A stretch of DNA of 64,000 nt from Omphiscola glabra (Eukaryota > Mollusca > Gastropoda > Lymnaeidae): the NCBI GenBank assembly GCA_964017045.1, contig OZ024795.1, positions 49,524,850 through 49,588,849 of the forward strand. Reading direction: 5' to 3'. The stretch's first letter is position 1; each line of letters starts with the position of its first letter. Made by a program: the position numbers and the translations under genes. The notes below the pieces were generated by a model. It was not told the DNA's origin. It worked only from the letters and a program-made list of their open reading frames with translations, and made no database searches. Positions 45,201 to 54,310 of the stretch are shown here, piece by piece.

Positions 45201-47708
45201 CTTTAAGGTATTTGAAATAGTTTCATAACTATTTGAACAAGTTGCAGTTCGCTTAATACATGAAATATAACAGTTTAATGAGTATACGGGATTTTACATT
45301 TTAATTAGTATATGATATATGACATTTTAGTTAGTATATGAACTATGACAGTTTAATAAACTCGCTAATTATTATAATTATAATTTTTTACGTGTACAAT
45401 CATAGCGAAATCAAAATCATTGCCTCTCAAATGTTTACATTATGGACCGGCAATTTATTGAGTTTTTCTATGATCTTTTTACATGTTCATCTGTGCGAAA
45501 CAGGCAATAAAGCCGGGTTTATATTAAAGGCGGGTGAATATTAAAAACATAATTTTGTCGACTGTCCTTCGCAGAAATGAGAATTTCTAAGAGACGTTAA
45601 AATAACTCTTCACTAGCCTTATGAATTGAATAAATGAGTTTTATGTTTAAAACTTCACTGAAGTAACGATTTACAAAATTTGTGTGTGAGTTTTATTTTA
45701 TGCCAGTTAATTTAGTGAAGTAAAGACATTTTTAGTTACGAATTTATTTTTCAGCGTGATGTGGTAAATTAGAAGATAATATAACACAGTAAGAGAACTG
45801 GTAAATTTAGCTAATTAATCCTTGTAAATGATAAGTGGTCATTACGAAAGAGACAGTGCGACAGAAAGAAAGAACAATTTCAAAACAGTAGTAAGAGATA
45901 ACTAATTAGAAACAAGATGGGGCATGACATCCAACTTCATACCCTGGAAGAACAAGTAATCATTCGACCGATTACCAGCAAAGAAGTATAAAATCATTTT
46001 GCTTAGGGTCAAAAAAGGAAAAATAATGATTTTCTTTTTTATACATTCAAAAGTCATATGTTGATTTTTCAAATAATTCACAATTCCTTTGAATATTTGT
46101 TGCTAAAAATATAATATAATCGCGGAAGTAGCTGTCCAAGTAAGACAAATAAAATCAAGAATCAATTCCATTAGTGAATTCTAGCTGTAGAGCCATTAGT
46201 GAATGTTAGCTGTAGAGACATTAGTGAATGTTAGCTTTAGAGACATTAGTGAATGTTAGCTGTAGATACATTAGTGAATGTTAGATGTAGAGACATTAGT
46301 GAATGTTAGCTGTAGAGCCATTAGTGAATGTTAGCTGTAGAGACATTAGTGAATGTTAGCTGTAGAGCCATTAGTGAATGTTAGCTGTAGAGATATTAGT
46401 GAATGTTAGCTGTAGAGACATTAGTGAATGTTAGCTGTAGAGCCATTAATGAATGTTAGCTGTAGAGCCATTAGTGAATGTTAGCTGTAGAGACATTAGT
46501 GAATGTTAGCTGTAGAGACATTAGTGAATGTTAGCTGTAGAGACATTTGTGAATGTTAGCTGTAGAGACATTAGTGAATGTTAGCTTTAGAGACATTAGT
46601 AAATGTTAGCTGTAGAGACATTAGTGAATGTTAGCTGTAGAGACATTAGTGAATGTTAGCTGTAGAGACATTAGTGAATGTTAGCTGTAGAGACATTAGT
46701 GAATGTTAGCTGTAGAGACATTAGTGAATGTTAGCTGTAGAGACATTAGTGAATGTTAGCTGTAGAGCCATTAGTGAATGTTAGCTGTAGAGACATTAGT
46801 GAATGTTAGCTGTAGAGACATTAGTGAATGTTAGCTGTAGAGACATTAGTGAATGTTAGCTGTAGAGATATTAGTGAATGTTAGCTTTAGAGACATTAGT
46901 GAATGTTAGCTTTAGAGACATTAGTGAATGTTAGCTGTAGAGCCATTAGTGAATGTTAGCTGTAGAGACATTAGTGAATGTTAGCTGTAGAGACATTTGT
47001 GAATGTTAGCTGTAGAGACATTAGTGAATGTGAGCTGTAGAGACATTAGTGAATGTTAGCTGTAGAGACATTAGTGAATTTTAGCTGTAGAGACATTAGT
47101 GAATGTTAGCTGTAGAGACATTAGTGAATGTTAGCTGTAGAGCCATTAGTGAATGTTAGCTGTAGAGACATTAGTGAATGTTAGCTGTAGAGACATTAGT
47201 GTTCATTGTTTTCTATTAAACTTTTCATTAACAGTATTGCCAGAAAAAATTGTCACTTCACGGAACGCGCTTATTTTAAATTTTATGTTTGTTTTAAAAA
47301 ACCTAATTATCCTAAAATTTTATTTTTTTCACGCCATTTGATATAATTTACTCACGTTTGCTGATCACTGAAAAAGCGCTATCTTTTGACTGATGCTTAA
47401 TAGAAATGACAGATGTAAGAGAAGATTCAGTTGAATTTTTGCATTTTGGAAAATTCTTATTCCTTATTAATCAAATGTTTTCACTTCCAGGAACACACGT
47501 TAATACATGTATATTTATTCATTCTTTGTTTTATTTTCTCAGGTTTATTTCAATAGTACTTAACGGTTTTCAAGGTGTTTTTATCTTTCTGTCCTTTATC
47601 TGCAACAAGAGGGTTCTCCAACTGTACACGCTTTTCCTGAGTCAATCTGAAACACTTGAAGAGCATAACCCAACCACAACAACTAGCTCTGTGGAAAAAC
47701 AAAATTGA
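28201..47708 (+). CDS. Adhesion/secretin-like seven-transmembrane receptor, nine coding exons
   Basis: Joins 28201-28878, 29231-29400, 31537-31696, 32448-32630, 32788-32982, 42732-43576, 44044-44345, 44985-45207 and 47543-47708, which gives 973 residues. Every junction is GT-AG and phase-compatible. Order: signal peptide (1-22); a cysteine-rich somatomedin-B-like block (about 59-100, with SFCSTRC and YYGICCPD); an extracellular domain of several hundred residues with many N-glycosylation sites; seven helices (about 689-942); and a short Thr/Ser-rich tail. The helices follow class B style (LTHFLWLWMFTW in TM3, LNGFQGVFIFLSF in TM7). No GPS cleavage motif is seen. Ligand unknown. I chose ATG 28201 for its signal peptide and good context (ACAATGG); ATG 28138 is in frame and possible. 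Confidence 0.85.
28879..29230. other. Receptor intron 1
   Basis: AT-rich with a short GT run near 29155-29172; no element recognised. Confidence 0.6.
29231..29400 (+). CDS. Receptor exon 2
   Basis: Acceptor CCTTAG ending at 29230 (an alternative AG, 9 bases later, keeps the frame); donor GTAGGT at 29401. Encodes CNHFMSVYQATDQDEF and KTSCCIVERKIP. A different frame that opens at 29206 is not used. Confidence 0.75.
29401..30060. other. Receptor intron 2, left part
   Basis: AT-rich; a small 11-bp repeat (GATTATATTTA, about five units) at 29620-29672. Nothing else recognised. Confidence 0.55.
30064..30310. repeat. 27-bp minisatellite, receptor intron 2
   Basis: About nine units with core AGCTAACACTATGTACAGCC. 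The minus-strand frame across it is a by-product. Confidence 0.93.
30378..30500. repeat. 38-bp tandem triplication, receptor intron 2
   Basis: Three units with core TTTTAGCCACACATGTCAAA. Confidence 0.85.
30700..31028. repeat. 12-bp minisatellite (ACACTCGGACAA), receptor intron 2
   Basis: More than twenty units with variants. The several overlapping frames on both strands arise from the period. Confidence 0.93.
31537..31696 (+). CDS. Receptor exon 3
   Basis: Acceptor GATAAG ending at 31536; its first base completes a Glu codon from exon 2. Encodes CDSAPPEWENDEDVAKACHD and ends NLFCAICNM at donor GTATGT (31697). Repeats the FCAxCN motif that ends exon 1. Confidence 0.8.
31730..31812. repeat. 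15-bp minisatellite (GTGTGTGGGTGAGGA), receptor intron 3
   Basis: About five units just downstream of exon 3. Confidence 0.9.
31968..32232. repeat. About 40-bp minisatellite, receptor intron 3
   Basis: About six near-identical units with core TAACACGTTTGTTTACCAAC. Confidence 0.93.
32448..32630 (+). CDS. Receptor exon 4
   Basis: Acceptor TTTTTTCAG ending at 32447, donor GTGAGT at 32631, phase 0 at both ends. Sixty-one codons including FYYSCACILNLTPS and PFSLLINFGK. Confidence 0.82.
32788..32982 (+). CDS. Receptor exon 5
   Basis: Acceptor CAAAAAG ending at 32787 with a T-rich tract just upstream; donor GTAAGG at 32983. Encodes CIDLICSPGKLVNN and YSVRFLLYANGSDD. Sixty-five codons, phase 0. 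Confidence 0.8.
33228..33468. repeat. 22-bp minisatellite, receptor intron 5
   Basis: About ten units with core CATCGTATGGCTCTTGCACC. No unit contains a stop in any frame, so long frames open in all phases of both strands. Confidence 0.95.
33470..33950. other. Intron sequence, nothing recognised
   Basis: AT-rich; one 61-codon frame without similarity to anything I know. Confidence 0.45.
33955..34828. repeat. 23-bp minisatellite, receptor intron 5
   Basis: About 37 units of ACGTTCTTTGGACATGGACA followed by CAA. The right third (from about 34600) carries the variant CGTCTTTGGGACATGGACAC, suggesting separate expansion waves. Confidence 0.95.
34868..36300. repeat. 27-bp minisatellite, receptor intron 5
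   Basis: About 28 regular units with core GAAAATCTATATCATCACTA up to about 35640, then more diverged units to about 36300. The period is nine codons, giving Asp/His/Ile-rich frames on both strands that are not genes. Confidence 0.95.
36365..36670. repeat. About 47-bp minisatellite, receptor intron 5
   Basis: About six units with core GACCCACATGAAATGTAGGC. Confidence 0.92.
36671..37854. other. Intron sequence, weak repeats only
   Basis: No gene supported. The frame 36957-37178 (minus) resembles nothing. Bases 37695-37845 hold four degenerate units around CATGTGTCCAGCTAAA. Confidence 0.45.
37892..38509 (+). pseudogene. Tigger/pogo transposase C-terminal fragment
   Basis: 205 codons. TLREFWKDHF and TSACKKLWPE match the segment after the DDE domain in Tigger/jerky-like transposases, and LANIMRFEVDNNDIEELV the helical tail. 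The DDE catalytic core and helix-turn-helix are absent, so it cannot act alone. Near the end, four 8-residue repeats (HPNKEVAI, 24 bp) break the tail, and the last residues QMSLDSFLF resemble a PCNA-binding (PIP) box, known in pogo transposases. The ATG at 37892 is probably not native. Confidence 0.8.
38310..38402. repeat. 24-bp in-frame tandem repeat within the transposase fragment
   Basis: Four units of CACCCTAATAAGGAGGTGGC plus TATT. The repeat keeps the reading frame. Confidence 0.93.
38777..38963. mobile_element. hAT MITE nested in the Tigger terminus
   Basis: 187 bp. Ends CAGGGCCGAACCT and, inverted from the right, CAGGGCCGGCCTT. Flanked by 8-bp direct repeats TTTCCACT (38769-38776) and GTTCCACT (38964-38971), 7 of 8 identical. 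These are the last bases of the Tigger inverted repeat, so the MITE went in one base from its end. Confidence 0.85.
38990..42222 (-). mobile_element. LINE-E (RTE-like) with inverted 5' half
   Basis: Minus strand 40765 to 38990 carries the RT half: IPQDIRYANMVPLYTNKG, LFADDAALTSHTEEGLQRLV, a LLYGSEMCTTYTSHERQLN region, CWLGHVRRMEEGRIPK, and a terminal CCHC/C2H2-like finger (FSCEKCSRDCHSKIG). Plus strand 40770-42222 carries the endonuclease half of the same family: NIRTMCPEFET, GVGFAVKN, EDFNVRVGA, VSWRHPRSCHWHQLDLV. The halves meet head to head near 40.77 kb, and the inverted half ends in the linker just before where the RT half begins. That is the arrangement produced by twin priming. Many stops; not functional. 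Located in receptor intron 5. Confidence 0.8.
40770..42222 (+). pseudogene. LINE-E endonuclease half, inverted
   Basis: Apurinic-endonuclease-like domain of an RTE-type element broken by several stops. The clearest frame, at 41293-41520, includes WRHPRSCHWHQLDLVITRR. The last part (LEELKKVMDYLADIY) is the linker to RT. Confidence 0.72.
42224..42292. repeat. TA microsatellite
   Basis: A run of TA of about 65 bp abutting the end of the inverted LINE-E half. Confidence 0.95.
42293..42731. other. End of receptor intron 5
   Basis: AT-rich, no element recognised; leads to the exon 6 acceptor. Confidence 0.55.
42732..43576 (+). CDS. Receptor exon 6 (juxtamembrane ectodomain, TM1, TM2)
   Basis: Acceptor AACAAAG ending at 42731; donor GTAAGA at 43577, phase 2. 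The largest exon (281 codons plus 2 bases). Ends with TM1 (YIVTMTSLGCSMTCLVLTIF), the loop LRNTAGKNN and TM2 (IFLCTSLFLAQASLIVG). The segment before TM1, where adhesion receptors carry a GPS, has only two spaced cysteines and no GPS consensus. Confidence 0.88.
43577..44043. other. Receptor intron 6
   Basis: AT-rich, nothing recognised. An open frame across its right end is not coding before 44044. Confidence 0.6.
44044..44345 (+). CDS. Receptor exon 7 (TM3, TM4)
   Basis: Acceptor CAACAG ending at 44043; first base completes Lys. Encodes CKLSGVLTHFLWLWMFTW (TM3 with its conserved Cys), ICSYQMFRVF, a basic loop, and TM4 (ISPTTVVVSVIVW), then GRDSCYLDS with the partner Cys. Donor GTAAGA at 44346, phase 1. 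Confidence 0.87.
44488..44571. repeat. 84-bp duplicated segment, left copy (intron 7)
   Basis: Contains ATTATGGACCGGCAATTTAT; nearly identical to 45430-45518. The two copies bracket exon 8. Confidence 0.9.
44690..44815. repeat. About 32-bp minisatellite, receptor intron 7
   Basis: About four units with core CGGACACTTCAGTCCACCAC-like sequence. Confidence 0.85.
44985..45207 (+). CDS. Receptor exon 8 (TM5, TM6)
   Basis: Acceptor AAATAG ending at 44984; donor GTATTT at 45208. Encodes VSMILPMALSTVSNIIFF (TM5), a KKESQKQ loop and TM6 (LSSMTGAFWTIAIVAEA). The donor is weak but the phase (2) matches exon 9. Confidence 0.83.
45430..45518. repeat. 84-bp duplicated segment, right copy (intron 8)
   Basis: Near-identical partner of 44488-44571, in the same orientation. 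A short frame is open through both copies, but nothing known matches it. Confidence 0.9.
45520..46160. other. Intron 8 sequence, nothing recognised
   Basis: AT-rich, no gene or element seen. Confidence 0.5.
46165..47205. repeat. 25-bp minisatellite, receptor intron 8
   Basis: About 41 units with core TTAGTGAATGTTAGCTGTAG plus AGACA. Variation is confined mostly to AGACA/AGCCA and GCTGTAG/GCTTTAG, so the array is young or homogenised. It ends about 335 bp before the last coding exon. Confidence 0.97.
47543..47708 (+). CDS. Receptor exon 9 (TM7, C-terminal tail, stop)
   Basis: Acceptor TTTTCTCAG ending at 47542; first base completes Arg. Encodes FISIVLNGFQGVFIFLSFIC (TM7), NKRVLQLY and a short tail, stop TGA. 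A longer open frame that starts at 47406 is intronic upstream of the acceptor. Confidence 0.87.
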
Positions 47709-48364
47709 GAACTTTGAGATTTATTGCGCAGATCATGTCTGTTAGAGAGTTTATGAAGAGGCAATCGGAATCTATCAAATGTACAAGGCACTTGGACCAA
47801 TTTTCTTTTGAATTTTTGTGGATCAATTTTTGGTTTTTATGACCGTAAGCAATAACCTAAACAAAAGAATCAAAATTTGTTTAATTTATTTGTAAATGTG
47901 CAAAGAAAATGTACATCAAACATAATCCAAATTGAAAATTTTAGTAGCTAAAAATGGGAAAAACAACACATGCTTAATACAGTTATATTATAATTATGAT
48001 TATTTATCTTTAAAAAAAAACAAACTAAATTTAAAATATAATTTAGGCTCCTTTTAATTTCAATAGATATTTTTGTTAAATGTTTTTGAAACTAAAAAAA
48101 AGAAAATAATAAATATTTCAAGCTTTAAAGAAATATAAATTTGAATTCTTTTATCTATAATAATAATATCCGAAAGTGTTCTTCTTCTCCACCTGTCTCA
48201 AGAAAGGTAACACAGTATAACGACTCCCGTTTTTTGGGCTTAACGCCCTCAACTTAAATTTTGAAGTAAAAAATGATTAAAATCGTAAAATCAATGTTTA
48301 TACAATTTTTTAAATTTATTTTGCAATGTATTTTTATTTACACCCCGTTTAATGTTTCTTTCAT
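47709..48364 (+). other. Receptor 3' flank / probable 3' UTR
   Basis: AT-rich without coding potential. AATAAA at 48108-48113 is a candidate poly(A) signal, 400 bases after the stop. Confidence 0.35.
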
Positions 48365-48761
48365 ACATTTTTACCCGGGTTGTGGGGGAGAATTTTCAGG
48401 TTTTCGAGGCAGTGCCAGTTGCCCGTGGGCAGTAGCAAGAGGCGTAGCTAAAGGTGTGGCAGATGAGACATGCATCCTGGGTTCCAGACTAGCGGGGGCA
48501 CCATAATTGGCTTTGAAGATATATGAGAGCTGAAAATAATAAGTGGAGAGGGGCGTAAAAATGAATCATTTCCCATTGCACCAGTGGAGTAGAAATGGGA
48601 AGATGAGGTTGTTCACCCAGGTGTAACTTTTTCTTTATATGAAGGGGCGGCATTTTCAGCCAACTGCAAACTTTGTTTCGAGAAAGGGAGAGAAGCAAAA
48701 AAAGTTTGCTCCCCATGGTGGCACTAGCAGCTATGCCTCTAGGCAGTGTATCTATCGTCAC

Positions 48762-49125
48762 CAAAATTATCGATCATTTACATCGGGGTTTAGATTACGC
48801 AGATAGTACAGACGTTCACAAACACTTGCTGTCGAAAGATGGTGAACATCAAATGGCCAAACACCATGACCATAAAAAGACCTACTAGAAAGGACATACC
48901 AGGAGCCTATTGCTGAAGACATCAGAAGGAAAAGATGGAAGTGGATAGGGCACATTCTCCGCAAACCCCCAGATAACCCAGAAATATCTAACATGAAATC
49001 CACAAGGAAATAGGAATAGAGAAAGCCCTAAAAAGACACGAAGACAGGACTGAGATGAATGGAAAAGTCTTGTTTACGTCATATGCCCCAGACCAGGTAT
49101 AAGGCACAACTAAGTAAGTAAGGTG
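48762..49125 (+). mobile_element. RTE-like LINE 3' fragment
   Basis: Encodes QEPIAEDIRRKRWKWIGHIL-like text (around 48905-48965: EPIAEDIRR, then KWIGHILRKPPDNPE), the C-terminal signature of an RTE-type family, with a frameshift after it. It ends in a TAAG-repeat tail near 49110-49120. A different family from 24535-25412. Confidence 0.75.
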
Positions 49126-49789
49126 AATCTTGAGCGGTGGAGAGTCAGGGGAGCTTCATCATTAGAAGTTAAAAAAAAATATATCAAAATCAAGAGGTGC
49201 ATTTTGGCGTATATTTGAATTCAATGTTTCTATTAGACTTTTTGATCAAGGAAAGGACATTTCTAGGGTCTAGGGAGGCATTATGGCGCCTGTGCCATAG
49301 ATAAACGGAGTTCACTCCAGTTGTTGCATGCCCCAGGGTAATCATTTGGCACAAGATTATATTCAACGCCATACTATAAAACTGATCAGTGTAAGTGAAG
49401 AGGTACAGAAATTGAGAATGCTGAAGACAGTGGCGGAATATAAAATGGAGGGATGAAATTTGGAGCATACTTGAATTCCATGTTTCTTTCAGACAATTTT
49501 GAGGTGACATTTCAAACTTTGCAGTGGGGATGCCAAATTAACCATACTAATGATCAAAGACCAGCGGAACATGAACTAAATTAATTCTACTAGTGATTCT
49601 CGTGAGTGTATGCTATTTCCCTAGCTAAATATCACCCATTAAATTTTTATAGTACCCACAAGATTTTTGATAGATTCAAAATACAAGAATGCATTTTAGC
49701 CAATACTTAAATTTAGTTTTGCAATATTCTACACTTTAAAAAAAAAGGATTTTATACTTTTATAGTACTTATATCCATGCTATTTTAAC

Positions 49790-50395
49790 TTGCTCACTGC
49801 GCTCTGATGTCCTAAAATATATTTAAAGAACAATGCCTTTAATGTTTTTTAAAGGATTTTTTTTCATTTTCAATTTTCTCAAAGATTGATGAAAACTGTT
49901 CCATAATTTTTGCGCAATAGCTTCAAAAGAGCACACTCCGGATGACTTCATTCTGTTCCATCCACACTGGGAACTCTTAGTAAGGACTTTGTTAAAAAGT
50001 GCGTTATACGTGTCTAGAAATCAGTTCTTTAAGATATTCAGGTGCCAAGCCTCTTATACAAATGTATGCCAAGGATATAATTTTATGTTCCATGCTCTCA
50101 CCCACAGGAAGCCAATGGAGATCTTTAAGAACTGGGGTGATGTGGTCAGAGCAATGCGTGCTCTAGTATTAATTACCTTCCAAAGTATCTGAATTTTGTT
50201 TTGAGGTAAACCCCACAAACAAACGTTACAGTAATCTAATATTGATTGAATTAGAGTGACTGCTACGGCATAGGCTGTTTTCTTAGGGCGCAGCTGGCTC
50301 CAGGTGCGTAGATGACAGGCAACGGAGAGATGCTACTTTAACAAAATGTTGGTGTCTGGTAGCCTTAGAAACATCGTGTGAGCCCAGCAACCTGT
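49790..50395 (-). mobile_element. LINE-B fragment (C-terminus and 3' UTR)
   Basis: Minus strand encodes LIQSILDYCNVCLWGLPQNK, then RVPSVDG, HQSLRK and a FKKH tail, followed by the AGAGCGCAGTG 3' UTR motif. It aligns with LINE-B at 18260-18813 plus 21938-21990 and therefore shows the uninterrupted form of the site where Helitron copy 2 sits. Stops and frameshifts throughout. Confidence 0.75.
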
Positions 50396-50740
50396 ACGAC
50401 TGCAGTGGGCCTCGGATATTTTAGGGTCTAAAAACGGGATGTGGATATTTGGTTAATTATCTTATTTCAATGCAAGTTACTGGAGGACAAAACTAAAAAG
50501 GGCCTTGAAAAGTCGAGCGACGAATCTGCTCAGCCTGCTTGTTTTATGCAAATAATATTTTATATTACTAAAAAGTAATTTGGCTTTTATTTTTTTTATT
50601 TAAACCTTTTTTGAGGCATATTACAAAGTTAATAAATGAATGTTTAGAACGAAAAGTAAAGGTTACCATGACAAAATAGCACTGCTTACATCATTTTATA
50701 TGTTGAGCGCAAATGAAAAGAACATACTTATTGTAATTGT

Positions 50741-53580
50741 TATTTAGGCTACGGGTTTACGTCATCTTTCCCCGTGACTGAACTCTAGTTGACCAAAAAC
50801 TCGGAAACGCATTTTGCGTGTGGCTAGCTAAAATAGTCTCTCTTGACCTCGACTACAAATAAATCCTTAGATTTCTGTAGAAAAATCTGGAAAGAAAACG
50901 TTGTGTAAGGCCTTTCTAGAAATATCAGTAAAACAGACTGTTGTTCGTCCATCAAATTGACTGGGACCATCCAGTCATCCGGTTAGGGGGGTGGTTTAGG
51001 GTTATAAAAGAATATACACAAGAGATTATTGGCTATTATTTATCACGAGTTATTTTTGTTATAGAAGACAGAGCTTTGTTTATCAATTTTTCTGTGTGTG
51101 TATATTCCCTGTCATCATTGTACAGTTTTACAACATTGTATTTTTGTTCGACATTGTACGGTATAAGCCAAACATTATTCAATAAGTAAATAACTTTTTT
51201 AATTTTTTTTTATTTTGTAAGTCATTATTAACTTAATAACATTTATTAATTGTCATTGGCTCTGGCTGGGTTACGTATTCTTTGTTATTGTATTTAACCT
51301 ATGGTATCGTCTTTTGTTTTGTACTGTTTTAGAACGAGCCATATACTTAAATAAGAGATTAATTTCTCCATACTGATAACAGTACGTAAAGTAATCAACT
51401 TACGTGTAATAATAAACTCCCCCCCCCCACATTTTACAAAAGTAAAAAAGAAAAAAACGTGTCAATTAAAAAATTCTATTTTTATAAATCATATATGAAT
51501 GCCATTATTATGTAATGAAGACATCGGTTGTTTTCAAAATAAAGAATACATTGCTCAATTTTTTTTTAATTTAAATTTTTATTTTGAATTTCAAACTACA
51601 CACCATTTTTCAGGTAAATTACAAATTGCCACTTAGGTATACTTTAAAACATTTTATTCACAAATCGAAATAATTTTTTTGATATTGTAAAATTAGGAAT
51701 ACGAATTTATTCTAAAACAAGAACCAAAAGAAAATGAAATTGTCATGATAATCGAAATGCTAAATCATAAAAAAAATTCCTTTCAATTTTCAGATAGATT
51801 CTCATCTGGAAAAATTTTTTTTTTAAAAATTCCAAGTAAAAAGGATGGGACAGCTTCATTATTATTCTGATATTAAAAAGTCAAAAGCAGTTAGGAATTT
51901 AATAAATATAGGCTAATTTTTTTTTCAACATCTGTTATTCACGAAACTTTCTTACAAAAGTAGCACATTTAAGAAAACACAAATGCTTTCGATATAATAA
52001 TGTGCATTTTTTTAATGCACCCGTTAAATTCTTAATTTAAAAAATATAATTTTTTTTTATGTTTCCATTTTAGATACCTCAACATTCATGGAATCGAGTA
52101 CATGTTTAATTATGCTAATAAAATATTGTTAATGCCTTATAATGCCATCTAACAATTTATAACTAAAGTAACACCTATCCCAATTTTAACGTAATGCTTT
52201 TATAATGAAATATAATTTGAAAATAGCTTTTGTTTGTTTGATAGTTAGCAAGAACTATTATTAGAATTGTAGACCTTGATATTGATGCAAAGGTAGTTTA
52301 ATACACTGTTTTTAAAGTCTTTCAATTTGTTTAATTGCAAGAAATATGTGAAAAAAATATCAATAAGTCTTAGGCTTATTATCATAGACGGTCAGTGCGA
52401 TTTTTATAACCGAATACTGTAAGCCTTAACAACGTTAGACTTAAATGTAAAGATCATAAAATATATCAAATGTAGTGAAATTTCATAGATTTCATTAATT
52501 ATAATTGGTTAAATGCACAATAGACTATTTAAAAAAAAAATTAAAAATGACAATTTAGTCGTTTTTAATATTTAAAAAAAATAAAATAATCGTTCTAATG
52601 TTGTACACCTTTTGCTCAGTGGGCAATTGAATTTTCCTGGGGGGTTATTGCCCCCACCCACGGAGAGATTACTGAAAGAAATCCTGACCTTCATTGCCAG
52701 TGGCGTAGCTAGAGTTGGTGTTACTCGGTGCGTTGAACTCATGGTGTCACCCCAACTTTCCCGACTCCCACGACTGATTTATTTTTGTTAAAATACTTCC
52801 ACAGTTTAACATGGACAAGAAAAAAAACAAAGTAATTAAAGGTCAGGAAGTAAATGTATTTAAGAACTGTAACAACGTTACATTATAGTTATTTTTACAT
52901 TAAATTTACTTTATTACAAATTTTCCTTTCCTAATATTTTCACTTTCTCATGCATTTGCAGTTTTATGTTTTCATACACAAAAAATATGTATCATTTTTA
53001 AATCCATCGTTTGAATGCTTGGAAGCCCATTTGCTATAAGAAAGACAAAAAAGGACTCACCCATTCAAAAAAAGTATGCCGTTTTTTCAAATCATTTAAA
53101 GTAAAATGGCATTCGTTTTGGAACTATTTTATATTTCAAAACATTTGTAATGCTATAAGTGGTCCTAGATTTTTTTACAATTTTTGAAACAGTTACACAA
53201 CATACAGACATTGACTTAAAAAAAGAATTAAACAATACGTCGAGCATTTCAAGTCCTATTAAAGGTGAAATAAATGTTCTTTTGTTGACAAAAATTAAAG
53301 AATGAATTGTGTCTCAGTCCATATTAGCACTAGTTCCTAATTTTATCACTGATTCTTGCTATTATATGGCTACTGCACTGGTCTGAGACCTACGGTTTTT
53401 TGAATGAGCAAAAAGCTTTGAGACGGTCAATTGATAAAAAGAATTTTTTAATAGCACTTTTTCAAGCAACAATTCTCCAGAAGTAATAATGGGGAGCTTT
53501 GCTTAAATTTGTGTAAAAGTCAATTTAAATGACATAATAAGAACAAACATGAAATTGAATATAAAATATTTTAGAACATT
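50741..53580. other. Long AT-rich stretch without a gene
   Basis: Poly-T/A-rich; a C-run at 51420-51429. TTATAAAAG at 51002-51010 with an 82-codon frame is not enough to call a promoter or LTR. CAGTGGCGTAGCTAG at 52698-52712 looks like a hAT-type terminus, but no partner end was found. Confidence 0.45.
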
Positions 53581-53599
53581 TACACTGTTATTTGGATTC

Positions 53600-53800
53600 G
53601 ATACATTTCCATTATTAAACAAACTGATAGTATCCTTTAATATCTTCAATTTATTGGTATAAAATCAAGAATTGCCCTCTGACTTGGATGAAAACGGGTG
53701 TATGGTTGAGTGTTTAGTATCGTGGAAGTTGGATCGTTTATAGGTAATACTGGAATAAGAATAAAAGTTGAGAAGTTGTCTCATTGTAACAACTCTGTTT
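53600..53800. repeat. Dispersed repeat, copy 2
   Basis: Aligns with 23830-24010 (TTTAGTATCG, CTTGGATGA and a conserved order of blocks). Family unknown. Confidence 0.5.
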
Positions 53801-54310
53801 GTATATGCAGTAGGATGTCTCAGTTGTGGTTTAGGGGTAAAAACTCTCCAAATCAGCAACAACACTGGTTGAATACTTCAAATAGTTCTTTTTTCATAAC
53901 ACAGCTCTACGTAACTTCTTCTTTCAGCTCTTGCTCAACATACGAATCGCTGATCCGCAACAACAACAATATCATCTCTTATACCCAGTGTCGCAATTCA
54001 TAAATATTAGTCTTCACTCGACATGTTCATACATAGCAATCTCAATAACTGAACACTACGTCACAGTTACATACAAATCACGATGCTAAAAGCGTTCATA
54101 AAAAAAGTACACAAAAGACACACCGCGCAACAATTACAAGTGAATATCCATCCTCTAGATATACCACACCTCTATCCAGATTTAATCCATTCGTACCTAA
54201 CAATTTAAAACTCCATGAAATATTAACAGTTATCTTCACACTAGTGGGTTAAGCCTAGGGCCCATCACAATCACTCCATAAAAACTCCCCACACAATTTA
54301 ATTATAAAAA
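53801..54310. other. No gene seen
   Basis: AC-rich on the + strand from about 53930. The 97-codon frame at 53710-54003 has no recognisable features. Confidence 0.45.

Larger units (their letters stand above)
48365..50740. repeat. Composite dispersed repeat, copy 1 (with two LINE insertions)
   Basis: Matches 54600-55880 in the same orientation and order: CCCAGGTGTAA (48617; 54869), GTGGCACTA (48719; 54972), ATGCATTTTAGC (49690; 55456), GATATTTTAG (50415; 55572) and TTTACATCATTTTA-like end. Two LINE pieces (about 48762-49125 and 49790-50395) interrupt this copy only. Family unknown; no coding capacity seen. Confidence 0.65.

Noticed and set aside
45338..45544. 68-codon frame as an alternative receptor exon
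   Set aside because: It lacks a suitable acceptor and lies in the duplicated 84-bp segment; the phase path from exon 8 to exon 9 is already complete.
50941..51189. 82-codon frame after a TATAAAAG-like box, possibly an LTR or small gene
   Set aside because: No homologue, no paired repeat, and ordinary for AT-rich DNA.
52698..52712. CAGTGGCGTAGCTAG as a hAT terminus
   Set aside because: No inverted partner or 8-bp duplication was found nearby, so it is noted only.
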